Origin: Psychrobacter fulvigenes
GTDB lineage: Bacteria > Pseudomonadota > Gammaproteobacteria > Pseudomonadales > Moraxellaceae
Length of the DNA: 64,000 bases
Direction: 5' to 3'
Assembly (NCBI RefSeq): GCF_904846155.1
Contig: NZ_CAJGZP010000001.1
Location: forward strand, 1,488,001 to 1,552,000
This document shows positions 27,201 to 34,789 of the stretch, piece after piece. Numbering within the stretch: position 1 is the stretch's first letter; every line of letters starts with the position of its first letter. The notes below the pieces were generated by a model. The model was not told the DNA's origin. It saw only the letters and a program-made list of their open reading frames with translations, and did not search any database. The translations under genes and the position numbers were made by a program.

Positions 27201-27281
27201 GATACGATAATCAGTCAGGATGAATACGACTGCTTGATGGTACTCGCAGAGCGATGGCTAGGCGTTCGCGAGCTTTTTTGA
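24270..27281 (+). CDS. M48-family membrane metalloprotease with long C-terminal extension
   Basis: A 1003-residue protein. Two N-terminal membrane helices (about 16-70) precede an M48 zinc protease domain with HEYGH at 199-203 (zinc ligands His199 and His203, catalytic Glu200) and the downstream RELLADATSVQLTR block near 352 that carries the third ligand. After about residue 430 there is a Ser/Asn/Asp-rich linker and then about 450 residues of helical, Leu/Gln-rich sequence without a domain I recognise. Classical HtpX is about 290 residues and typical LemA-linked M48 proteins are markedly shorter than this one. It follows lemA closely and likely acts with it in membrane-protein quality control. 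No frameshift or internal stop is seen. Confidence 0.85.
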   Translation: MDFFGEQRTRTQRSLLLYGLFFLIVFAHIAVALGVMALLLTLFTGGVYYWALVLVIVWTLASFIGGSFLEYRRLKAGGRAIAQRVGAVRLFIDNSQDAWEHSSGVAHQHESVAKVRFSDRHIAVRDERDFPPVYRRYYEIAQQLAIASGLRMPILYVLPDEQGINGFVAGRHSQDMVLVVTQGALDKLSDEGLYGLIGHEYGHILHGDATFNLQLMVVLAGLQIVYDWSDPISNKVSDYSRQGSYFNSSIDSSFNSAVNRDTPLPQSAIDSRARSTEAQTASFTSHSDWVSYWQTQSNSQQSSAKSQSRWLENRPEIDRQAPRSVWTLLLHGLSFSSMASAQLIKHSFNRQRELLADATSVQLTRSPAIMETLKAIHQDSLGSRLSNIADINGLSHFFFASSGADLGDVSWFATHPSLSERMSAINTNAYHDFAVQVAREKRINQQKIKEIYEQRRLGDWGAIKENSLSSNKKVITPQSHISKVQSTSFNHAVDNNFIENPNDMTDNEVSAFSTDEPSSKLETDAGLEFVVEDDVVVDGRLQVAEDIGTYQLLKPWMAKPDSDLPSAALISVDDINKVTLSQYVLNHSHHPLGAQALIEAIMLCHQGQAISTTGMYDLKDIWLGLPNDRVFAADTNANTKMKTVTFSNPQVLAHTLDHKLLKIIANLDRRLDSALIALAVNKLRQHDLSESIIDQLRLKSETSHSNQAHQHYVKQQKCRTMLSRYQQGMLELFGKQLSADLTKSFSDNLSDEKDLMVNEQSIPTHSKSASISTVTQQASPILSLWQALHLQQLLPIFSEILNDNDGDTQAEWQPLLQRGMSDICAQLDPSGQVFNGLDVAKRAIVTLLAYRLSKDVKGQVISTLDSSIHVSGLGYNNDSVAHYIVDLRRHARLIDINLTTVSDANLQWLLLTAQSLNSVQLLVIINAVTVCRASIATDSIIETQGKENYPERQQESRQIDYNEYRQWLSTLHTVMLHDTIISQDEYDCLMVLAERWLGVRELF

Positions 27282-27404
27282 ATGCAGCTTAGTTGACACC
27301 TCAGAAGTCATTCAGCAGCTATGATGAATACTTTGGTTAAGCTGTCAAACTGATCAGCACATCTTTAAATGATTCAAACAAAATAAGTAGGGTAATAGAG
27401 ACAC

Positions 27405-28325
27405 ATGAGTGATATCCAAGAACCGCTAATTGTATTGCAGCGCCGTATGCAGCAGCGCCAAATCCTAGCGATGATGGGTATTGAGCAATGGGTACAGCCG
27501 AATTCAGCGACGTTAAATATTACGGATATTGAGGCGGCTGAAAGCCAATTTGGCTTATCAAATCAAAGCGCCTCTAACCAAAATATTGCACAACCAAGCG
27601 TTGAAGCAGAAGTCGTGGCGCGTTTAAATCATAACTCTTTAGACAATGAATCAGCAGACTCTATATTGGATACAGAAAATACGCCTGCTAGCGATTATGG
27701 TGATATTCAGAGTTATAATGACGTTCAAGATATTAACCAGCATGCCAATGAGCAAAGCCCAGTAAGCTATAGTTTTGACAGTACGACAAACCATGCATCG
27801 AACTCTCCAAGCAATAGCGACTCTCAAGATATCTTACAACAAATACCACAAAACGTTGAGCAAGCGGTCGCCCCTTTAATAGAAACAGTTACGACAACTT
27901 CCATTACGTCTATCAATAAAACGCATACCACCGATATTAGCAATGACGATAGCTTTAAAAAAGTAGCACCGTTTGACTTACAAGGTGGTCGCTATGGCGA
28001 TTGGGTAATTTTGGTTGATATCCAAGCACTTAATAATGACAGCCAAAAGTTATGGCAAAATATCACGCAAGCATTGTCAATCACTTGCGAGACAACCTCA
28101 TTTCCGATATGTGAGGGTATGGATACTGCCGAGCTTGCCAATGCTAGCCTTGCTGGATATGTGTTTAAGATTGGGCGCACTGAAGAAATAAAAGTAATGT
28201 CACTAACCGCACTGCCTGAAGGTCTTCACCATCCTAAACTTACTGCAGTACCCACCTTGGATGAGATGCTCGCTGATAGTAACCTAAAGCTTCAATTGTG
28301 GAAGCTGCTGTCGAGTCAGAGTTAA
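27405..28325 (+). CDS. Hypothetical protein, possible DNA polymerase III psi (HolD-like)
   Basis: A 306-residue protein with conserved-looking ends and a disordered Ser/Asn/Gln/Asp-rich middle (about 50-190). The N-terminus, RRMQQRQILAMMGIEQWV (about 8-25), resembles the start of psi subunits (LQQMGITQW-type motif). The C-terminal part, DWVILVD near 200 and a final PTLDEMLADSNLKLQLWKLL, is compatible with the short alpha/beta psi domain and its tail. Psi links the clamp loader to single-strand-binding protein. The assignment is tentative because HolD is poorly conserved; otherwise it is an uncharacterised acidic protein. A 163-169 bp gap separates it from serC. Confidence 0.45.
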   Translation: MSDIQEPLIVLQRRMQQRQILAMMGIEQWVQPNSATLNITDIEAAESQFGLSNQSASNQNIAQPSVEAEVVARLNHNSLDNESADSILDTENTPASDYGDIQSYNDVQDINQHANEQSPVSYSFDSTTNHASNSPSNSDSQDILQQIPQNVEQAVAPLIETVTTTSITSINKTHTTDISNDDSFKKVAPFDLQGGRYGDWVILVDIQALNNDSQKLWQNITQALSITCETTSFPICEGMDTAELANASLAGYVFKIGRTEEIKVMSLTALPEGLHHPKLTAVPTLDEMLADSNLKLQLWKLLSSQS

Positions 28326-28494
28326 AGGCTGATGGCTTGCTGCAATAGCTATTGAACATAGCGATTAAGAATAAAATAGAGATAAGACTTACCTTAAGGG
28401 GTTTTAAAGCTGCAGTTCGAAAACTTGGCTTTTAGAACTTAGCTATTAAAACTTACATAACCACGATGACTTCATCATATTTAGGATATTGATT

Positions 28495-29604
28495 ATGACC
28501 AGTAAAGCCGCTCCTAACCGTGTACCTAATTTTTCAGCGGGACCCGCTACGATACCGACCGCAGTGCTTGAGCGTGCGCAAAGTGAGCTGCTTGATTGGC
28601 AGGGGCGCGGTATGTCGGTCATGGAAGTAAGTCACCGTAGTAAAGAATATGTCACGATTACTGAAAAAGCCGAAGCTAAATTGCGCTCGTTAATGGATAT
28701 TCCAGATAACTATAAGGTGCTATTTTTACAAGGCGGTGCCAGCTTACAGTTTTCAGCGATACCATTAAACTTATTAAATGGTGGGCGCGGTGACTATCTG
28801 ACTACCGGTGCATGGTCAGGTAAAGCAGTCAAAGAAGCCAAGCGCTATGCCAAACTGGGTCTTGGTGAGGTTAATGAGGTCGCTACCGGTAAAGACAGCA
28901 ATTTTACTAATGTGCCGGCTCAAAGCGATTGGAACCTAAGCGAAGATGCTGCGTACTTCCACTACTGCGCCAATGAAACCATTCATGGTCTACAGATATT
29001 TGAGCCACCACAAGTTGATGCGCCGATTATCGCTGATATGTCTTCTTGCATTTTGTCACAGCCAATTGACGTCTCTAAATTTGGCATGATTTACGCGGGT
29101 GCACAAAAAAACATCGGTCCAGCAGGGCTGATTATTGTGATTATTCGTGAAGACTTATTGGGGCAGGCAAGTGAATGGTGCCCGCTACTAATGAACTACG
29201 CGCATCAGGCTGAAAAAGAGTCGATGTCAAACACGCCAGCGACGTATTCTTGGTATTTGGCAGGGTTGGTATTTGATTGGTTAGAAGAGCAGGGCGGCGT
29301 TGAGGCTATTTATAAAGTGAACAAGCAAAAAGCAGATTTGCTCTATAAGACAATCGATGACAGCAGCTTCTACAGTAATCCAGTTGATCCTAAATATCGC
29401 TCTATCATGAATGTGCCGTTTACGTTAGCTGACAGTAGCCTTGATAAAGTATTTTTAGAAGAGTCAGAAGCTGCAGGTTTGATGAATCTAAAAGGTCATC
29501 GTGATGTGGGCGGTATGCGTGCCAGTATCTATAATGCGGTGTCGCTAGATTGGGTACAGCAATTGGTTGACTTTATGATCGCGTTTGAAAAAAAGCACGC
29601 TTAA
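28495..29604 (+). CDS. serC: Phosphoserine aminotransferase
   Basis: A 369-residue PLP enzyme of serine and pyridoxal biosynthesis that converts 3-phosphohydroxypyruvate to phosphoserine. Lys205 in GAQKNIGPAG is the PLP-binding lysine. NFSAGPATIP at the N-terminus, EVSHRSKEY near 44 and the C-terminal GHRDVGGMRASIYNA are standard. The ATG at 28495 is preferred to the upstream TTG at 28489 and has AGGA about ten bases before it. The gene is followed by a strong terminator. Confidence 0.97.
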   Translation: MTSKAAPNRVPNFSAGPATIPTAVLERAQSELLDWQGRGMSVMEVSHRSKEYVTITEKAEAKLRSLMDIPDNYKVLFLQGGASLQFSAIPLNLLNGGRGDYLTTGAWSGKAVKEAKRYAKLGLGEVNEVATGKDSNFTNVPAQSDWNLSEDAAYFHYCANETIHGLQIFEPPQVDAPIIADMSSCILSQPIDVSKFGMIYAGAQKNIGPAGLIIVIIREDLLGQASEWCPLLMNYAHQAEKESMSNTPATYSWYLAGLVFDWLEEQGGVEAIYKVNKQKADLLYKTIDDSSFYSNPVDPKYRSIMNVPFTLADSSLDKVFLEESEAAGLMNLKGHRDVGGMRASIYNAVSLDWVQQLVDFMIAFEKKHA

Positions 29605-29624
29605 GTCAGCACAGGCTTTAAAAC

Positions 29625-29659
29625 AAAAGACGCAACTTTTATAAGCTGCGTCTTTTTTT
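29625..29659 (+). terminator. Intrinsic terminator after serC
   Basis: AAAAGACGCA (29625-29634) pairs with TGCGTCTTTT (29647-29656) and continues into more T residues, 20 bases after the serC stop. Confidence 0.85.
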
Positions 29660-29894
29660 ATGGGCATTAGCGTTTTTTAAGCTAAATAATCTGTCATGTA
29701 GCAATCTTAACACTGCAAACCATTAGGTTAAAAAACTGAAGTTTGTTATGATAAAATTTTGCAGTAGTTATGAGAGCTTATGATATGGCGTTTTTTCGTT
29801 TAGTTCTCATTTAAGATGCAATACACTTTCAGTCATTAGGTAAATTCTCCATATATCCATTTGGTTTAGCAGAGGGGTTTGTTATAACTTTATT

Positions 29895-31727
29895 ATGATA
29901 AAAAATACCATGCTAAAAACTGTCCTGTTAGTGGCAGTTGTGAGTTGGATTCCAGCCAGTATCGCGGTGCCAATCACTAATACTGCGCTTGGTCATAATA
30001 GTACCACCGAGTATATTGACGTGCCCTTTATGCCCTACGCCAATCCAAATGCGCCGACAGGTGGCACGCTCTCGCTTGATGCACGTGGTACCTTTAATGC
30101 GGCCAATAAATGGATGACCACAGGCGTGGCGATGGTTGGTACGGACTATTTATATGATACCTTGATGACTGGCTCACTCAACGAAGCCTTTACCATGTAT
30201 CCGCAGCTGGCAAGCAAGGTAACTTATGACCCTGATGACACCAGTTGGATTATCTATCATATTAATCCTGCCGCGCGCTTTTGGGATGGTTCAGCGGTAA
30301 CCAGTCACGATGTCAAAGCCACTTACGATGCGATACTGAATAAAGGGCCGATGTATATTCGCAGCTATTTGGGCGATATTAAAGACATTGAAATTATTGA
30401 TAAGCAACGAGTGAAGTTTGTCTTTGCTTCTGATGACAATAAAGAGATTCTATTAACAGTCGGGCAGTTTCCTGTTTTTGCCAAAACTTCTATCGATGCT
30501 GACTTTGAAAAAATTAGCTTAACGCCATTGATGGGTAGTGGGCCTTATAAGCTTGGACGCGTTGATGCAGGACGCTCGGTCAGTTATATACGTGATCCTA
30601 ATTATTGGGGGCGTGATTTGATGGTCAATCGCGGTCGTTATAACTTTGATATGATTAAGTTTGTCTATTATCAAAGTGATGAGATTGCTTTTGAGGGTTT
30701 CAAATCTGGTCAATATCGTTTCCGTCCGGAGAATAAAGCTTCTAATTGGGCAACCGGTTATAACTTCCCAGCCGTCAAAGCAGGTATGATTAACAAAGAA
30801 AGCATCAGCAGCGAAAATCCAGTACCGATGCAAGCACTGGTTATGAATATGCGCCGGCCAATTTTTCAAGACATTCGCGTGCGTCAAGCATTAACCGCAG
30901 CTTATGACTTTGAATGGATGAACAAGACCTTATTTCATGGGCAATATGAACGCTTGCAAAGCTTCTTTCATGGCTCAGAGCTTGCTGCTACGGGTATGCC
31001 ATCTACTGCTGAGATGCAGGTGTTAACACCTTTATTATCTAAGCTTGAACCAATTCAACGTAAGGCTGTTACAGAAGAGTGGCAACTGCCCACCAGTGAT
31101 GGTAGCGGTTTTAATCGCGAAGGATTATTAAAAGCCAGACAGCTATTGCTAGATGCTGGGTTTTATTATGACGATATGCAGCTATATCAGCCTGATGGCG
31201 CGCTTGCTCAGATTGAGATTTTGATGACGGGCGAAACCATGGGGCGTGTATTACTACCTTATATTCGTAATTTAAAACGCTTAGGATTCGATGCGACTCT
31301 CCGGCAAGTGGATGGTCCGCAATATTACGAGCGTGTGCGCCGTTTTGATTATGATATGGTGGTCGATGTATTCGCCCAAAGTCTATCGCCTGGTGCTGAG
31401 CAAGCGGCATTTTGGGGTAGTGCGGCGGCTGATGAGCCTGGCAATAGAAATACAGTCGGTATTAAAAACACAGTCATTGATGAAATAACAGTCGCACTTG
31501 CGAATGCTGAAAATCGTGACGAGATTGTTTTATATACTCAGGTGCTAGATCGTCTGCTGCGTGCTGGTCATTATTTAGTACCGTTATATGGCAAGTCTGG
31601 CACCAATGTTGCCTATTGGGATCAGTATCGTCATACTGAAAAGCTACCAACCAATGCCGTCGGTATCGACTATTGGTGGGTTGATAAAGAAGCAGAGGCA
31701 CGTGTTAATCAATATTTAAAACAATAA
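29895..31727 (+). CDS. yejA: Peptide/microcin C ABC transporter substrate-binding protein
   Basis: A 610-residue periplasmic family-5 solute-binding protein. A signal peptide (about 1-24, ending PASIA) is followed by the YejA-type pattern: DVPFMPYANPNAPTGG near 42, KWMTTGVAMVGTDYLYDTL near 74, MGSGPYKLGR near 213, DPNYWGRDL near 233 and, towards the C-terminus, FDYDMVVDVFAQSLSPG and NAVGIDYWW. YejA delivers oligopeptides, including microcin C in E. coli, to YejBEF. The permease and ATPase genes follow, after gloB. The start is ATG 29895 or the next Met at 29910; neither has an ideally spaced ribosome site. Confidence 0.88.
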   Translation: MIKNTMLKTVLLVAVVSWIPASIAVPITNTALGHNSTTEYIDVPFMPYANPNAPTGGTLSLDARGTFNAANKWMTTGVAMVGTDYLYDTLMTGSLNEAFTMYPQLASKVTYDPDDTSWIIYHINPAARFWDGSAVTSHDVKATYDAILNKGPMYIRSYLGDIKDIEIIDKQRVKFVFASDDNKEILLTVGQFPVFAKTSIDADFEKISLTPLMGSGPYKLGRVDAGRSVSYIRDPNYWGRDLMVNRGRYNFDMIKFVYYQSDEIAFEGFKSGQYRFRPENKASNWATGYNFPAVKAGMINKESISSENPVPMQALVMNMRRPIFQDIRVRQALTAAYDFEWMNKTLFHGQYERLQSFFHGSELAATGMPSTAEMQVLTPLLSKLEPIQRKAVTEEWQLPTSDGSGFNREGLLKARQLLLDAGFYYDDMQLYQPDGALAQIEILMTGETMGRVLLPYIRNLKRLGFDATLRQVDGPQYYERVRRFDYDMVVDVFAQSLSPGAEQAAFWGSAAADEPGNRNTVGIKNTVIDEITVALANAENRDEIVLYTQVLDRLLRAGHYLVPLYGKSGTNVAYWDQYRHTEKLPTNAVGIDYWWVDKEAEARVNQYLKQ

Positions 31728-31813
31728 ATGATAGTGATTTTTAAGTTTTATTTCATATCAAAATTTTGATAAAAAACATTAGCAATAAAGATAACTACTG
31801 GTAAGGATTCAAT

Positions 31814-32593
31814 ATGAGTATTCGTATTCACCCGATCAAAGCGTTCAATGATAACTACATTTGGACACTCATTAATGAAAATAATAAGCAAGCCATTGTC
31901 ATTGATCCGGGCCAAGCTGAGCCAGTCATTGCTTATTTAGAAGAAAATGAGTTGGAGCTGACCTCGATTTGGACCACTCATCATCATCATGATCATATCG
32001 GCGGCGTCGCAGAGCTACAAGAATCTTATCCGATGACGCATCTGGTCGCACACAGTGAGCATACGGTAGATGAAGATCAAACCATTAAAGATGGCAGTAC
32101 GGTAAGTGCTTGGGGCTGCTCCGCGCAAGTTTGGGATGTGTCAGGTCACACTGCCAGTCACATGGCTTATATACTAGATATCGATGGTAGTAAGCATTGC
32201 TTCTGCGGGGATACCTTGTTTAGTGCGGGCTGTGGACGTGTATTTACTGGGACAATTGAGCAGTTGCATGAGAGCTTTAAGCGTTTAAATGGCTTACCAG
32301 CTGAGACGCTGCTGTATCCAGCTCACGAATATACTGCCAGTAATCTACGCTTCGGCCTATCTATTGAGCCTGCTAATGAAGCGATGCAGCAAGCATTGGC
32401 GCAAGCTGAAGAGAAAACCGCCCAAGGCATCCCGACATTGCCAGTCACTCTAGAGCATGAGCGCGCAATCAACGTGTTTTTGCGCACGCAAGAGCCGAGT
32501 GTGATTGCAGGTGTTAAGTCCAAAGTGACTATCGATGATGAGAAGTCTTTGACTGTATTTGCCGCTTTACGTGAGCTTAAAAATAACTTCTAA
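31814..32593 (+). CDS. gloB: Hydroxyacylglutathione hydrolase (glyoxalase II)
   Basis: A 259-residue metallo-beta-lactamase-fold hydrolase that splits S-lactoylglutathione to lactate and glutathione in methylglyoxal detoxification. The metal motif THHHHDH (55-61) is complete, as are GHTASHM (near 114) and FCGDTLFSAGCGR (near 133). Its length is typical. It has AAGGATT before the ATG and sits between yejA and yejB, an unusual insertion into a transporter operon; co-transcription is likely because gaps are only 86 and 42 bases and no terminator was seen. Confidence 0.95.
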   Translation: MSIRIHPIKAFNDNYIWTLINENNKQAIVIDPGQAEPVIAYLEENELELTSIWTTHHHHDHIGGVAELQESYPMTHLVAHSEHTVDEDQTIKDGSTVSAWGCSAQVWDVSGHTASHMAYILDIDGSKHCFCGDTLFSAGCGRVFTGTIEQLHESFKRLNGLPAETLLYPAHEYTASNLRFGLSIEPANEAMQQALAQAEEKTAQGIPTLPVTLEHERAINVFLRTQEPSVIAGVKSKVTIDDEKSLTVFAALRELKNNF

Positions 32594-32635
32594 ACGCTAA
32601 GTTGTCATACCTGTTTATTTTAGGAAGCTGCCATT

Positions 32636-33706
32636 ATGGGTCGTTATATCTTAAAAAGATTGCTACTGATATTACCGACGCTATTTTTGATATTGCTGGC
32701 AAACTTTGTGATTGTCCAAGCAGCGCCTGGTGGTCCTGTTGAGCAGCAACTGGCACTGATCGAGCAAGGTGCAAAGGACAGTGTGCTCGGTGGTAATATC
32801 GGCGCGGGCAGTGCAGGCGGCAACGATAGCACTTATCAAGGTACGCGTGGTCTATCTGAAGAGATGGTTGCGGCAATTAATGCCCAATACGGCTTTGACA
32901 AGTCAGCCCCTGAGCGTTTTTGGCTAATGCTAAAGAACTATGCCCAGTTAGATTTTGGTGAGTCGTTTTTTAAAGGTCAGACGGTGACCGACCTGATTAT
33001 AGAGAAACTACCCGTATCGATCTCGCTAGGGCTTTGGAGTACACTGCTGATTTATATGATCGCCATTCCACTCGGGGTTTATAAAGCCATGCATCATGGT
33101 TCGGGGATTGATAAATTCACTGCTATGCTGCTTGCTATTGGGCATGCGATTCCTGTGTTTGTGTTTGCTGTTATACTCTTGGTGTTTTTTGCGGGTGGTA
33201 GCTACTGGAACATTTTTCCACTGCAAGGATTAACTTCTGAAAACTTTGATCAATTAAGCGCACTTGGTAAAGTGAAGGATTACTTTTGGCATCTGGCATT
33301 ACCGCTGCTAGCAAGTACAGTTGGTGGTTTTGCAGGCTTAACCTATTTGACCAAGTTTAGCTTTCTAGAAGAGCTGGGTAAGCAGTACGTACTCACCGCA
33401 CGAGCCAAAGGCTTAGGCGCACGTCAGGTTCTATATGGCCATGTCTTTCGTAATGCGATGCTGATTATTATCGCTGGCATTCCAGCAGCTATCGTTGGGA
33501 TTTTCTTTGCTGGTAACTTCCTCATTGAGATTATCTTTAAACTTGATGGTTTGGGGCTGCTTGGTTTTGAAGCCATTCAGCAGCGCGACTATCCGGTGAT
33601 ATTCGGTACGCTATTTATCTTTACCTTGGTGGGGCTGTTATTACAGTTAATCAGTGATTTAAGTTATCACTTGATTGATCCTCGTATTGATTTTGAGGGG
33701 CGTTAA
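32636..33706 (+). CDS. yejB: Peptide/microcin C ABC transporter permease
   Basis: A 356-residue inner membrane permease (BPD transport family, DppB-like). The N-terminus MGRYILKRLLLILPTLF is typical of YejB. About six membrane helices are followed by the EAA-type loop with VLTARAKGLGARQVLYGHVFRNA near 252, which contacts the ATPase, and the end HLIDPRIDFEGR. The stop codon overlaps the start of yejE by one base (33706). It forms the channel with YejE. Confidence 0.93.
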   Translation: MGRYILKRLLLILPTLFLILLANFVIVQAAPGGPVEQQLALIEQGAKDSVLGGNIGAGSAGGNDSTYQGTRGLSEEMVAAINAQYGFDKSAPERFWLMLKNYAQLDFGESFFKGQTVTDLIIEKLPVSISLGLWSTLLIYMIAIPLGVYKAMHHGSGIDKFTAMLLAIGHAIPVFVFAVILLVFFAGGSYWNIFPLQGLTSENFDQLSALGKVKDYFWHLALPLLASTVGGFAGLTYLTKFSFLEELGKQYVLTARAKGLGARQVLYGHVFRNAMLIIIAGIPAAIVGIFFAGNFLIEIIFKLDGLGLLGFEAIQQRDYPVIFGTLFIFTLVGLLLQLISDLSYHLIDPRIDFEGR

Positions 33707-34788
33707 TGTCAAGTCATCCATTACCTTCAACGCCCTCAACCGTATCTTCTATTCCTATAGAAGAAAAACGCCGTTTAAATCCTATTTGGCAGGCACGCCT
33801 AAACCGCTTTCGCCATAATCGTCTTGGGGTGATATCGCTGTTTGTTTTTTTGGCGATATTTGTTATTTGTATGGCAGCCAATGTGATTGCCAATGACAAG
33901 CCACTACTGGTGCAGTATCAAAGCGATTACTATTTTCCAGTGTTAAAAGCATATCCTGAGACGACTTTTGGCGGGGTATTTGAGACCGAGACCAATTACA
34001 AAGACCCTGCGGTGCAAACGCTGATTAACGATCAGGGTTATTATGTGATGCCGCTCATTCCCTTTGCCGATCAGACGCCAAACGTTGAGTTGGGTATTCC
34101 CTATCCGGCCGCGCCTAATAACCAGAATTGGCTGGGTACTGATGATATGGGTCGTGATGTATTGGCACGGATACTTTATGGCATGCGAGTGTCACTGTTG
34201 TTTGGTCTGGCACTGACGCTAGCGGGCGCATCGATTGGCGTCATCGTCGGTGCGACACAAGGGTAATATGGTGGCTGGGTGGACCTGGCAGGGCAGCGTT
34301 TCATGGAAGTGTGGGGCGGTATGCCGCAGCTGTTTATGATTATTATTTTGGTCAGCTTGTTTAGCCCTAGTATTACTATGCTATTTGCGATGATGCTGTT
34401 ATTCGGTTGGATGGGATTGGTCGGTTTGGTACGGGCAGAGTTTTTACGGGCGCGTAATTTTGATTATGTCCGTGCTGCTCGCAACCTTGGCGTTTCGGAC
34501 AGTCAAATCATGCTTAGGCACATCTTGCCCAATGCGTTAGCCTCAAGCTTGTCCCAACTGCCGTTTATCTTAACCGCTAATATTATTGCTTTAACAGCGC
34601 TAGACTTCTTAGGGTATGGTTTACCGCCTGGGTCACCATCGCTTGGTGAGCTGATGGTACAAGGGAAAAACAACCTCGATGCCCCTTGGCTGGCCTTATC
34701 TGGATTTTTCAGCTTAACCTTTATTTTATCATTGCTCATCTTCGTTGGCGAAGCGCTGCGTGATGCCTTTGATCCGAGGCGCTCCTGA
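33706..34788 (+). pseudogene. yejE: Peptide/microcin C ABC transporter permease, interrupted by an in-frame TAA
   Basis: The permease reads in one frame over 360 sense codons, apart from TAA at 34264-34266 (codon 187). The protein reads GATQG before it and YGGWVDLAGQRF directly after it. In YejE relatives this position is aromatic (QGFWGG or QGYYGG), so TAT or TAC to TAA is the simple explanation. Before the stop: cytosolic N-terminus, first membrane helix, periplasmic region, GTDDMGRDVLARILYGMRVSLLFGLAL. After it: the EAA loop VRAARNLGVSDSQIMLRHILPN and ALRDAFDPR. The first fragment lacks the EAA loop and most helices, so transport should fail. A GTG at 34279 could start the rest, but without a proper ribosome site. 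Confidence 0.88.
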
Positions 34789-34789
34789 T

